From positions 1 to 50,697 of IMG/VR virus record IMGVR_UViG_3300010885_011561: a stretch of 50,697 bases of DNA; one strand, written 5' to 3'. Source of the DNA: a virus. How positions within the stretch are numbered: the first letter of the stretch is position 1; each line of letters opens with the position of its first letter. This document shows, piece after piece, positions 1 to 5,967 of this stretch. The notes under the pieces were generated by a model. It was not told the DNA's origin, searched no databases, and worked only from the letters and a program-made list of their open reading frames with translations. The position numbers and the translations under genes were made by a program.

Positions 1-444
1 AGCAACTGCTTCCATGATAGCGGCTGTGATTGCTACTGGATCCATAACAACTTCTGGCTCTGCGGCAACAACTGCTTGAACTGCGGCTGAAACAATATCA
101 GCAACTTCTTCGTTGGCAACTGGAGCAGCTTCAACTTGAGCTGTAACAACATCAGCAACAATATCAGCGGCAGCTGGTACTTCGGCACTCGGAGAAAGAG
201 CAACTACTTCTTCAACTGCGGCTTGAATGCTTTCAACTGCTACTGCCACTGCGGCAACGATAGCGTCAACGTGTTCTTGGGTCTTAACTGCGATTAATTG
301 CTCAACTTGTACTTCAACTACTGATAGTCTTGCATCTAACTCTTCGATGCTTGTGGCACCGTCTGTATTAACTGATGTACCAGTTAGGGTTGCTAACTTG
401 GCTTCTACGGATACTAATCTTGCTGCTAAATCTTCTAATCTCAT
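1..444 (-). CDS. Ala/Val/Glu-rich coiled-coil protein, 3' end beyond the window
   Basis: An open frame of 148 codons starts at ATG 442-444 behind a GGAG ribosome binding site and continues off the left edge, so the C-terminus is missing. The first 30 residues (MRLEDLAARLVSVEAKLATL) and residues 42-60 have heptad-like spacing of Leu/Val and charged residues, which suggests a coiled coil. The rest is repetitive and acidic, rich in Ala, Val, Glu and Pro, with units resembling AADIVADVV and VADIVSAAV. I recognise no enzyme motif. A GTTAAATA late-type promoter box (492-499) and a leader hairpin (471-488) lie upstream, so it is probably a late or virion-associated protein. The function is unknown. 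Confidence 0.75.
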   Translation of the reverse strand, partial: MRLEDLAARLVSVEAKLATLTGTSVNTDGATSIEELDARLSVVEVQVEQLIAVKTQEHVDAIVAAVAVAVESIQAAVEEVVALSPSAEVPAAADIVADVVTAQVEAAPVANEEVADIVSAAVQAVVAAEPEVVMDPVAITAAIMEAVA

Positions 445-470
445 GTGTTGCTCCTTAAAGTGTTATGAGT

Positions 471-488
471 GTGTGCCACCCGGCACAC
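471..488 (-). other. Leader hairpin upstream of the truncated coiled-coil gene
   Basis: GTGTGCC pairs with GGCACAC across a four-base loop, a perfect 7 bp stem. It lies between the late-type promoter box and the ribosome binding site of the minus-strand gene. No U-run follows it, so it is not a terminator. It may stabilise the mRNA. Confidence 0.5.
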
Positions 489-491
489 TAT

Positions 492-499
492 TATTTAAC
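492..499 (-). promoter_or_regulatory. Putative late promoter box GTTAAATA
   Basis: It reads GTTAAATA on the minus strand, 48 nt upstream of the ATG at 444. It fits the TAAATA motif repeated in front of many genes here, which resembles the T4 late promoter TATAAATA. Confidence 0.4.
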
Positions 500-527
500 T
501 ATATAGATATTACATTAATATTACACA

Positions 528-1250
528 TTAACTCCAATATTTGTTATGATGTAGACTGTCCCAATACGCTTTATTATTTCGATTAACAAAATTCTTAACA
601 AGGTATTTGCCCATACCAAGATAACCCATCTTCTTGAATCTGCGACTGTCTTGTCCGCAGTGATGTCGTATAATCTTAAACTTTCGAGGACTGTATTTTT
701 TAGACAAAAAGTAATCTTCGCTCGTTAACAAGTTTTCAGGAAAGCCACCAAACTCTTCAAACTTGTCTCTACGTGTTAACATAAATGCACCAACAGCAAA
801 AGGACTAAAGAATTTTAGTGTATGATTAATTAGATTAAAGGCTGTAAATCCAATCTTTGCTCGCATGTCTCGATCATAGCATTTAATGTTCAATCCAACA
901 AGATCTAAATTTTTACGTTCAATTAATCTAACAGCATCGCGGATAACTGTATCCTTAAAGAAACGTACATCAGCATCAATGAATAGAATGTAGGGAGTAG
1001 TGACTAGTCTGGCACCATTGTTCTTGGCGATGCTGACAGGGCCACCGTCAACGATCTCTACATTCAACTTCCCCTTTGTTGCTTGAATAACTTCACGGGT
1101 ATTGTCAGTTGAACAGTCTGCTATGATAATTCTAGTACTGCCTATCATTTGATTGCGTAAGTGTAATAGAAGATAGGGAATATATTTTTCCTCATTCTTA
1201 CAAGGAATTACGATAGTAATCTTATCACTGAATATCATTGTTTCTTGCAT
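528..1250 (-). CDS. Family 2 (GT-A fold) glycosyltransferase
   Basis: This 240-residue protein starts with the nucleotide-sugar binding strand ITIVIPCKNEEKYIPYLL (about residues 11-28). It continues with IIIADCSTDNT (about 41-51) and the metal-binding DXD-type segment LFIDADVRF (about 89-97). This is the standard GT2 layout. The acceptor is not predictable; GT2 enzymes of this size often add a sugar to lipid-linked glycans or lipopolysaccharide at the inner face of the membrane. The start has an AGAAGG ribosome binding site. The gene follows the LpxH-like phosphoesterase by 21 nt and is probably co-transcribed with it, which points to envelope or glycan modification. I see no C-terminal membrane segments. 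Confidence 0.85.
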   Translation of the reverse strand: MQETMIFSDKITIVIPCKNEEKYIPYLLLHLRNQMIGSTRIIIADCSTDNTREVIQATKGKLNVEIVDGGPVSIAKNNGARLVTTPYILFIDADVRFFKDTVIRDAVRLIERKNLDLVGLNIKCYDRDMRAKIGFTAFNLINHTLKFFSPFAVGAFMLTRRDKFEEFGGFPENLLTSEDYFLSKKYSPRKFKIIRHHCGQDSRRFKKMGYLGMGKYLVKNFVNRNNKAYWDSLHHNKYWS

Positions 1251-1271
1251 TGGCCTTCTACCTTAAAATTA

Positions 1272-2153
1272 TTAAACTTTAACTGCCACTTCATTGACGC
1301 TAGAACTACTTCGCAACTCATCTGATCTTTGAATGTTAGTTCTATTCTTCCGGGTTGATCCTGAGGATTGTTTATGTGGACTGCTACTAGTATCAATAAC
1401 CACATTGTCTTTCTCCTGTGTCCATGTTATAATCTCCCAACGGCTGTCATGGTGCTCAACTAAGGCTGTGCATGATTCGACCCAGTCACCGTCATTCATA
1501 TAAGTAACGCCGTCAATTTCTTTGATTTCTGCATGATGAATGTGACCACATATTACACCATCAAATCCACGCTTCTTACAATAGCCTGCTAGATTCTTTT
1601 CAAACTTGAACATAAAGTCTACAGCTTTTTTAACTCGATGCTTAAGAAACTTGCTAATGCTAAAGTACCCAAAACCCATGCGATGACGTATCCAATTAAA
1701 CTTACTATTGAGAGCAAGGATAAAATCATATGCTTTATCTCCTAAAAATGCTATCCAAGGAGCTAGGCGTGTGATACCGTCAAATAAATCACCATGAGTA
1801 ACCAGATAATGTTTGCCGTCAGCACCTATATGTTCTATTTGATTATGTATTTCAACGAGTCCAAAACTGAACCCATAGGGTATCATAGGACGCAAGAATT
1901 CGTCATGATTTCCTGCAATATACACGACACGAGTGCCACGTTTAGCATGACCGAGAACACGACGGACCACATTAGTGTGACTTTGTTTCCATCTCCATTT
2001 GTTTTGTTGAATTTTCCAGGCATCGATTATATCTCCTACAAGGTATAAAGTATCACAGGAATTGTGTTTTAGAAAATTGTTTAACTTATCCGCTTGACAA
2101 TCTTTGGTTCCAAGATGCACGTCACTAACAAAGATCGAGCGGTATGTCTTCAT
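1272..2153 (-). CDS. LpxH-like calcineurin-fold metallophosphoesterase
   Basis: This 293-residue protein has all the metal-binding blocks of the UDP-2,3-diacylglucosamine diphosphatase-like branch: SDVHLG (D11, H13), GDIIDAW (D41), GNHDEF (N82, H83), THGDLFDG (H120) and GHIHHAE (H204, H206). Family members hydrolyse phosphate or pyrophosphate bonds with two metal ions; LpxH itself cuts UDP-diacylglucosamine in lipid A synthesis. Whether this one uses that substrate is inference. The frame opens with TTG at 2157-2159, but the ATG at 2151-2153 is the better start. The C-terminal 45 residues are Ser/Arg/Lys-rich and look disordered. It lies with a glycosyltransferase and a porin, which suggests a role in altering the host outer membrane. 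Confidence 0.8.
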   Translation of the reverse strand: MKTYRSIFVSDVHLGTKDCQADKLNNFLKHNSCDTLYLVGDIIDAWKIQQNKWRWKQSHTNVVRRVLGHAKRGTRVVYIAGNHDEFLRPMIPYGFSFGLVEIHNQIEHIGADGKHYLVTHGDLFDGITRLAPWIAFLGDKAYDFILALNSKFNWIRHRMGFGYFSISKFLKHRVKKAVDFMFKFEKNLAGYCKKRGFDGVICGHIHHAEIKEIDGVTYMNDGDWVESCTALVEHHDSRWEIITWTQEKDNVVIDTSSSPHKQSSGSTRKNRTNIQRSDELRSSSSVNEVAVKV

Positions 2154-2195
2154 AATCAAATATTTAACGAATATTCGATTACAGTAATGTTACAA

Positions 2196-2327
2196 TTACC
2201 TCACTGCCTCTGTATGTTTATGTTTCAAACTTTTTTTGAGAAGTTTCAACCATAGTTCTTTAACCTTGACAAGATTATGTTGAAATTCTGCCTTGTTAAG
2301 TTTCATTATTAATTTTTTAACTTTCAT
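2196..2327 (-). CDS. Small Lys-rich basic protein (43 aa)
   Basis: A 44-codon frame begins at ATG 2325-2327, seven bases after a near-perfect AGGAGG ribosome binding site, and ends with TAA at 2196. The product starts MKVKKLIMKLNKAEF and holds about 12 Lys plus several His/Arg, with Leu spaced as in an amphipathic helix (VKVKELWLKLLKKSLK). It has no signal peptide or Cys. It sits just after the porin terminator, with a GCTAAATA box upstream, so it probably starts a transcript that continues into the LpxH-like gene. The function is unknown; a nucleic-acid or membrane-binding peptide would fit the charge. Confidence 0.6.
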   Translation of the reverse strand: MKVKKLIMKLNKAEFQHNLVKVKELWLKLLKKSLKHKHTEAVR

Positions 2328-2348
2328 GGTTTAACCCTCCTGGAAAAA

Positions 2349-2356
2349 TATTTAGC
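2349..2356 (-). promoter_or_regulatory. Putative late promoter box GCTAAATA
   Basis: This box lies 22 nt upstream of the 43-residue basic protein and abuts the U-tract of the porin terminator. It would restart transcription for the small protein, the phosphoesterase and the glycosyltransferase. Confidence 0.45.
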
Positions 2357-2382
2357 CAAAAGAAAACCCGCCGAAGCGGGTT
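2354..2382 (-). terminator. Rho-independent terminator of the porin gene
   Basis: On the minus strand AACCCGC pairs with GCGGGTT around a TTCG tetraloop, followed by TTTCTTTT. It starts 18 nt after the porin stop codon. With the upstream sigma70-type promoter it makes the porin a free-standing transcription unit. Confidence 0.85.
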
Positions 2383-2400
2383 AATTCTATCTAATTAAAA

Positions 2401-3309
2401 TTAGAAAGCGTGTACTAAGCCAATGCCATATTGTTTGACATCGCTAGCTGTGCCGTTTGTATCAACACTACGCAAAGCTACCAATACACTGGTGCGCTTG
2501 CTGAAAGCATAGTTAACACCTACGTTATAAGCCTTGACATCACCGGTCTTCAAACCAGTTTTAATACCATAGCTTGCTTTGGCAGTAATTGCTGTTCCAG
2601 GAACAGGAGCAGATACTCCGTACAATTGACCTTTAGTTTCAACTGTGCCTACCTTGTCTTCGCTTTGGATTGTAGACAATGTTACACCAGCTACTTGACC
2701 ACTAACGGTTACTAGGTTGGTATAGTCATTGCCACTGGCAAAACGAGCAACAGCGGCAGTAACAGGACCTACAGTACCACCAAGGCTCCAAGAAATTGCT
2801 TCAGCGGCTGTTGGGCTTGTATAGAAACTACGATCATAAGATGCAGTAACTGGACCAACGTTAGTTCCCAAGAATACGCCATCACCAATTCGCTTGTCAC
2901 GAATGTTGATAACATCTGGAGAGATAGATGCGTATGTTGCGCCTTGGAATGGATCAGCATTTTTCATAGTGATATATTCGCTGTGCTCTTTACGACCTAG
3001 GTCAACGGAACCAAACTTGGAACCAAGACCAACTGTGGCTTGACGATCGCCAAGTTGAGTAGCTGTGCCTGCCTTTGGATCATCGGCTGCAACAGTAGTT
3101 TCAACTACTACTCTAGCAGATAAACCACCGTTGAGCTTTTCTTCAGCTTTGAAACCAATGCGGCTTGAGTCATTCACTAAAGAAGTAACTTCGGTGCTAC
3201 CTGTTTTTGTGTTGTCGCCGAATACGGCAATTCTACCATAGACAGTAACTTGGGCAGAGGCTGCAAAAGCGGAGACCGCAAGTACAGTTGCTAATACAAT
3301 TTTCTTCAT
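2401..3309 (-). CDS. Outer-membrane general porin (Burkholderiales type)
   Basis: This 302-residue protein has a clear signal peptide (MKKIVLATVLAVSAFAASA, cleavage before Q20). The mature start QVTVYGRI is typical of Gram-negative 16-strand porins. Alternating beta-strand segments follow, including SRIGFKAEEKLNGGLSARVV, and the chain ends YGIGLVHAF, whose terminal Phe is the outer-membrane assembly signal. Porins form trimeric channels for small solutes. It is slightly shorter than the usual 330-380 residues, so some loops are probably short. It has an AAAGGAAA ribosome binding site, its own sigma70-like promoter and its own terminator. A porin inside a phage structural genome is unusual. 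It could change host permeability, replace a receptor, or block superinfection; these roles are inference. Confidence 0.9.
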   Translation of the reverse strand: MKKIVLATVLAVSAFAASAQVTVYGRIAVFGDNTKTGSTEVTSLVNDSSRIGFKAEEKLNGGLSARVVVETTVAADDPKAGTATQLGDRQATVGLGSKFGSVDLGRKEHSEYITMKNADPFQGATYASISPDVINIRDKRIGDGVFLGTNVGPVTASYDRSFYTSPTAAEAISWSLGGTVGPVTAAVARFASGNDYTNLVTVSGQVAGVTLSTIQSEDKVGTVETKGQLYGVSAPVPGTAITAKASYGIKTGLKTGDVKAYNVGVNYAFSKRTSVLVALRSVDTNGTASDVKQYGIGLVHAF

Positions 3310-3321
3310 TTTTAATTTCCT

Positions 3322-3340
3322 TTAATAATGATCTTTTTAT
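3322..3340 (-). other. Inverted repeat in the porin mRNA leader
   Basis: ATGATC and GATCAT flank an A-rich loop in the porin 5' leader, just upstream of the ribosome binding site. It could be an RNA hairpin or a protein-binding site. Confidence 0.4.
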
Positions 3341-3351
3341 GATCATGAACT

Positions 3352-3380
3352 ATTATTTACTCATTAGGTATAAAGGTCAA
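3352..3380 (-). promoter_or_regulatory. Sigma70-type promoter of the porin gene
   Basis: TTGACC (3375-3380) and AATAAT (3352-3357) are separated by 17 nt on the minus strand, one mismatch from consensus in each box. The late-type motif AGTAAATA (3354-3361) overlaps the -10 region, so the gene may be read early and late. It directly follows the tmRNA terminator. Confidence 0.65.
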
Positions 3381-3381
3381 G

Positions 3382-3408
3382 AAAAAAGGCACCATTATGA
3401 TGCCTTTT
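3382..3408 (-). terminator. Rho-independent terminator of the tmRNA gene
   Basis: On the minus strand AAAAGGCA pairs with TGCCTTTT around a short loop, ending in a T-run. It lies just beyond the coding piece of the tmRNA and ends the transcript that probably starts upstream of the secreted protein and iscU. Confidence 0.85.
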
Positions 3409-3451
3409 CTGGTTATTTCTGTTACTAGGTATTTCCTACCCTAAGCCGAGT

Positions 3452-3484
3452 TTAGGCGGCTAAAGCGAACTGTTCGTCGTTTGC
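3452..3484 (-). other. tmRNA tag reading frame (ANDEQFALAA-stop)
   Basis: Ten codons starting with the GCA resume codon (3482-3484) encode ANDEQFALAA and end with TAA. The core ANDE and terminal ALAA match proteobacterial tags; the betaproteobacterial tag I recall is ANDERFALAA. The ALAA end is the ClpXP/ClpAP degron. Confidence 0.92.
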
Positions 3485-3592
3485 ATTTACGGTTTTTGTG
3501 TCTTTGGCCAGGAATCCCCAATCCTAACGGCTTCTACATTGCCGGACTGTCCATTTCAATACTTGTGACCCAATCGATCCTGTGTCAGGCCC

Positions 3593-3650
3593 ATCATAAA
3601 CATACTTCATGGATGAACCCACTTGTTACCTTGCGGCTAGAGTATGTTTA
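3593..3650 (-). other. Intervening segment removed from the permuted tmRNA precursor
   Basis: This 58 nt segment joins the 3' CCA of the acceptor piece to the 5' end of the coding piece. Its ends, TAAACATACT and AGTATGTTTA, pair perfectly, and two bases of the CCA extend the helix to 12 bp. In the precursor it would stack on the acceptor stem and is presumably excised to give two RNA pieces. Confidence 0.8.
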
Positions 3651-3723
3651 TGGTGGACCTGGCGGGCACTGCCCCCGCGTCTTGAATCCTTTTCTGTCAA
3701 CTTCATACAGTCTTAACTCTTAT

Positions 3724-4050
3724 TTACACTCTAAAACTTTCTCCACACCCACATTTGTCACGCTCATTAGGATTCTTAAATTCAAATCCTTCATTGAGTC
3801 CATTACGAGCCCAATCAACTGTAAGCCCTTGTAGGTATACCAAAGACTTTGCATCAACTAGTACTACAAAATCTGGTTGGGCAAAATTAGTTATTCCTTC
3901 TTCAGGCATATAGATATCAACATATTCCAACGTATAAGCAAGGCCACTACATCCTGTAGTTTTTACACCTAGCCGTATGCCAACACCTTGACCACGCTTA
4001 GCCAAAAGCTGTTTGATTTTCTTAGCGGCTATTTCTGTTACGGTAATCAT
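3724..4050 (-). CDS. iscA: A-type iron-sulphur carrier (IscA/HesB family)
   Basis: This 108-residue protein is full length for the family. It has the three conserved cysteines: C34 in TTGCSGL and C100/C102 in the C-terminal CGCGESF. A-type carriers receive Fe-S clusters or iron and pass them to apo-proteins in the cytoplasm. The start codon lies inside iscU (29 nt overlap, different frame), so translation is probably coupled. The acceptor piece of the tmRNA begins within about 10 nt of the stop. All key residues are present and it should be functional. ErpA would be an alternative name; the pairing with iscU favours IscA. Confidence 0.92.
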   Translation of the reverse strand: MITVTEIAAKKIKQLLAKRGQGVGIRLGVKTTGCSGLAYTLEYVDIYMPEEGITNFAQPDFVVLVDAKSLVYLQGLTVDWARNGLNEGFEFKNPNERDKCGCGESFRV

Positions 4051-4405
4051 CTACTGCCGCTTTGATAGCATCTTCTGCTAGAATCGAACAATGGATCTTA
4101 ACTGGCGGTAGGGCGAGCTCTTCAGCAATCTCTGAATTCTTAATCGCTCTCGCGGCGTTGAGCGACATTCCTTTAACCATTTCGGTGATGAGCGAGCTTG
4201 AAGCAATTGCTGAGCCGCAACCGTAAGTCTTAAATTTTGCGTCCGTAATAATACCATCTTTATCAACCTTTATTTGTAACCGCATAACATCACCGCAGGC
4301 AGGAGCACCAACCATGCCAGTACCAATGTTATCATCGTCTTTTCCAAACGATCCGACATTTCTGGGATTTTCATAATGGTCAATTACTTTATCAGAATAG
4401 GACAT
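4022..4405 (-). CDS. iscU: Iron-sulphur cluster scaffold IscU
   Basis: This 127-residue protein matches IscU closely in length. The cluster ligands are C37 (APACGDV, with D39), C63 (YGCGSA) and H105/C106 (IHCS). LPPVK at residues 99-103 is the motif the HscA chaperone recognises. IscU assembles [2Fe-2S] clusters using sulphur from IscS; no iscS, hscA or hscB is visible here, so it would depend on the host machinery. A longer upstream frame exists, but homology begins at MSYSDKVIDHYENP, whose ATG (4403-4405) overlaps the upstream stop as TAATG. It is coupled to the gene before it and to iscA after it. Confidence 0.94.
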   Translation of the reverse strand: MSYSDKVIDHYENPRNVGSFGKDDDNIGTGMVGAPACGDVMRLQIKVDKDGIITDAKFKTYGCGSAIASSSLITEMVKGMSLNAARAIKNSEIAEELALPPVKIHCSILAEDAIKAAVDDYRNRNSR

Positions 4406-4719
4406 TATTGTGTGCAACTTCTTTCGCGATAAATTTGACCGTCGGGTGTTTGTATCTCTTTCCATTCTGTACAAACAGGTTGACGCTGAATGATTACAGA
4501 CTGAGGTTGCTGTTGTATATACACTGGAGGTTGCTGTACAATCACTGTCTCTTGTTGACGATTGGCAATTGCCGCACCTACAACACCGCCGATGATCAAA
4601 GGTGCTACCCAACCACCACCTCCATAGTACCCACCGTGCGGTCTATGTCCGTGATGCCATTGGGCACTTGCTGTACCAACAGTGGCAAATAATGCTAATG
4701 CTAAAAGAACTTTTTTCAT
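4405..4719 (-). CDS. Secreted His/Gly-rich glycine-zipper protein
   Basis: This 104-residue protein has a signal peptide (MKKVLLALALFATVGTASA, cleavage before Q20). A His/Gly-rich stretch (HHGHRPHGGYYGGGG) follows, then a short hydrophobic glycine-zipper segment (APLIIGGVVGAAIA), a Gln/Val/Pro-rich linker and a C-terminal part with two Cys about 17 residues apart. It is probably periplasmic or outer-membrane associated. The His cluster could bind metal, which would suit its place before iscU, but this is inference. ATG 4717-4719 with GGAG seven bases upstream is the start; the in-frame TTG at 4731 is not. The stop overlaps the iscU start. Its signal peptide resembles that of the porin. Confidence 0.75.
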   Translation of the reverse strand: MKKVLLALALFATVGTASAQWHHGHRPHGGYYGGGGWVAPLIIGGVVGAAIANRQQETVIVQQPPVYIQQQPQSVIIQRQPVCTEWKEIQTPDGQIYRERSCTQ

Positions 4720-4726
4720 ATCTATC

Positions 4727-4835
4727 TCCAAATTTATGACGGAATCCGTAGGGCGTTATGGTGCCTCCGCCTAGCAATCAAGGGCCTTTCACCCTGACAA
4801 CCAGCTATGCTAGTTTACCCCTATTGGACATATAC
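4727..4835 (-). other. Structured 5' leader of the secreted protein-iscU-iscA operon
   Basis: This roughly 105 nt stretch between a TAAATA promoter box and the first gene can fold into nested helices on the minus strand. TAGGG/CCCTA closes the element. CTAGCA/TGCTAG encloses TCA-GGG/CCC-TTGA. A GGCG/CGCC hairpin and ACGG/CCGT follow. It has no open frame, no tRNA cloverleaf and no U-run. It may be a regulatory leader or a processing signal; I cannot match it to a known riboswitch class. Confidence 0.4.
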
Positions 4836-4843
4836 TATTTAAC
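4836..4843 (-). promoter_or_regulatory. Putative late promoter box GTTAAATA
   Basis: This box lies about 117 nt upstream of the secreted His/Gly-rich protein, just after the stop of the previous gene. It would start a transcript carrying the structured leader, the secreted protein, iscU, iscA and the tmRNA. Confidence 0.4.
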
Positions 4844-4846
4844 GCC

Positions 4847-5221
4847 TTAGCAGTCCTGCGGGTTGACAACTCCGGTTGATAATTGGCTGTTTTTAATCGT
4901 CCTCATAAGCTGACGATTACGCTCATCTTGTTCCTTACGCTCACGCTTTTTGTCATTGTTTCGATCAATGGTCATACGGTCGTATTCTCGTGCCCATTGG
5001 ACACCTCGAACCCAAACTTTAAGTTCGTCTAATGTGCCTCTAAACAGTTCTGCATCACGGGAATAAATTGGCAGGGCATCAGCATCTTTGGGTTTGATGC
5101 CTACTAAGTTATTAAAGTCATCACCGCCCCAACCCGTTTTAGGATCACAGAGCATGAAGCCAAGTTTATCAACTTCTTCTTCAAGGCGGCGAAGTGCTAA
5201 TACTGCTTGATATCCAGCCAT
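4847..5221 (-). CDS. Phage hypothetical protein with basic coiled-coil C-terminus
   Basis: This 124-residue protein has no recognised function. The N-terminus (MAGYQAVLALRRLEEEVDKLG) is helical. The middle carries DPKTGWGGDDF and Asp/Pro-rich segments. Residues 80-115 are a charged helix with many Lys/Arg/Glu (DRNNDKKRERKEQDERNRQL). The start follows the upstream stop immediately (TGACATG), with AAGGAA about ten bases before it. It is the last gene of a three-gene unit from the 5.97 kb promoter. Confidence 0.75.
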   Translation of the reverse strand: MAGYQAVLALRRLEEEVDKLGFMLCDPKTGWGGDDFNNLVGIKPKDADALPIYSRDAELFRGTLDELKVWVRGVQWAREYDRMTIDRNNDKKRERKEQDERNRQLMRTIKNSQLSTGVVNPQDC

Positions 5222-5222
5222 G

Positions 5223-5678
5223 TCATTGTTCCTTAGTTAGTTGACACATTAAAATAAAATGTTCGTAGGCCTTACGAACACTTTCGTGTTCCATAAGACT
5301 ATTCGCTTCTGCCATCATAGCTTTTACACCAGCTTCGGCAACTTCCCTAGCACTGGGAATTTCGATATAATAACGCTCATCGCCAAATGCTTTAGCTAGA
5401 TTATCCCAAGCCTTTCTTTGCTTTTCAGTAATAGGTTGTTTATGTGGTCGCATCTCGCTGGCTTTGACCATAGCTTGACTGATAACATCCTCTGCTATTC
5501 TACCTGCGGCAATCATAGCCGCATAGTTAGGATCAATATTGAACCGACGACTACTGCCTCCGGGATAACACATAACCAAGTGACTACCTTTTGGAAAACT
5601 ATCCATGTAGTCGTTGTCATATTCGGCAACAGGCTTGTACCGCCGACCAACTTTTTCATAGTAGACCTTCTTCGTCAT
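5223..5678 (-). CDS. Phage hypothetical protein (151 aa)
   Basis: No known motif is visible. The N-terminal third (KKVYYEKVGRRYKPVAEYDN) looks like beta-strand and is followed by a Gly/Pro stretch (SHLVMCYPGGSSRRF). The C-terminal half is helical (ITEKQRKAWDNLAKAFGDE). It overlaps the upstream Cys-motif gene by 23 nt and precedes the next gene by one base, so the three are one operon with coupled translation. Confidence 0.75.
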   Translation of the reverse strand: MTKKVYYEKVGRRYKPVAEYDNDYMDSFPKGSHLVMCYPGGSSRRFNIDPNYAAMIAAGRIAEDVISQAMVKASEMRPHKQPITEKQRKAWDNLAKAFGDERYYIEIPSAREVAEAGVKAMMAEANSLMEHESVRKAYEHFILMCQLTKEQ

Positions 5679-5949
5679 TTTTCAATCCATTACTGTGTTT
5701 GTCTGTAGTCTTTTCCAAATCTTGAAAAAGTCGTTTTTCTTGCTGTGTTAACTCTTTAAAAGTTTTACGAGGATTGCTACACATTACACATTTTGGATTA
5801 CCACAATTCATAGCATGACGTTTGGCAAACTTATGTGGCTCTGTTACAGGAACACCAAATTCTTTGGCAATCTTAGTCTGCTTCTTAACAGCATTTTCGT
5901 CTTTTTGGAGACGCTTGCTGTGCTTGAACTTATCTTGTTCTGTGCTCAT
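5656..5949 (-). CDS. Small phage protein with CX4CX2C motif
   Basis: This 97-residue, very basic protein has three cysteines in NCGNPKCVMCSNPRKTF (C49, C54, C57) with H45 close by, a likely zinc site or small nucleic-acid binding knuckle. Both flanks are Lys-rich and helical. Similar NPKCVxCxNPRK proteins recur in phages of aquatic bacteria, from general knowledge. It is the first gene after a near-consensus sigma70-type promoter and has an AGAGG ribosome binding site, so it is probably expressed early. Confidence 0.75.
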   Translation of the reverse strand: MSTEQDKFKHSKRLQKDENAVKKQTKIAKEFGVPVTEPHKFAKRHAMNCGNPKCVMCSNPRKTFKELTQQEKRLFQDLEKTTDKHSNGLKNDEEGLL

Positions 5950-5967
5950 TTGCTACCTCTTATGTAT

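Larger units (their letters stand above)
3420..3715 (-). ncRNA. ssrA: Circularly permuted (two-piece) tmRNA
   Basis: Read on the minus strand, the gene begins with the acceptor piece (about 3715-3651): a T-arm with 5 bp stem GCGGG/CCCGC, then CAGGTCC and ACCA. A 58 nt intervening segment follows. The coding piece starts at 3592 with GGGCCTG, which pairs with CAGGTCC in a full 7 bp acceptor stem and gives the G3-U70 pair that specifies alanine. It contains a GGATCGATTGGGTC D-domain analogue, pseudoknot-like repeats and the tag frame ANDEQFALAA. TTGGGTC of the coding piece pairs with GATTCAA of the acceptor piece as the P2 helix. tmRNA rescues stalled ribosomes with SmpB and tags the product for proteolysis. 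The 5' and 3' ends are approximate. It begins a few bases after iscA. Confidence 0.92.

Noticed and set aside
2161-2177. Promoter GTTAAATA and palindrome CGAATATTCG before the LpxH-like gene
   Set aside because: The box is only about eight bases from the ATG and the palindrome is short; kept only as a weak possibility.
3481-3834. Plus-strand protein gene of 117 residues
   Set aside because: It lies opposite the tmRNA and the end of iscA, both firmly supported; its composition is not protein-like.
4406-4612. N-terminal extension of IscU
   Set aside because: The 69 extra residues are the secreted protein gene read in another frame; IscU homology begins exactly at the TAATG overlap.
4757-4835. 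tRNA gene on either strand
   Set aside because: An ACCA end and a CTTTCAC loop-like string are present, but no T-arm consensus and no matching acceptor stem could be built.
4727-4835. FMN riboswitch
   Set aside because: A GGGTGAAA...CCC segment resembles part of the RFN element, but the other conserved helices and sequences are missing.
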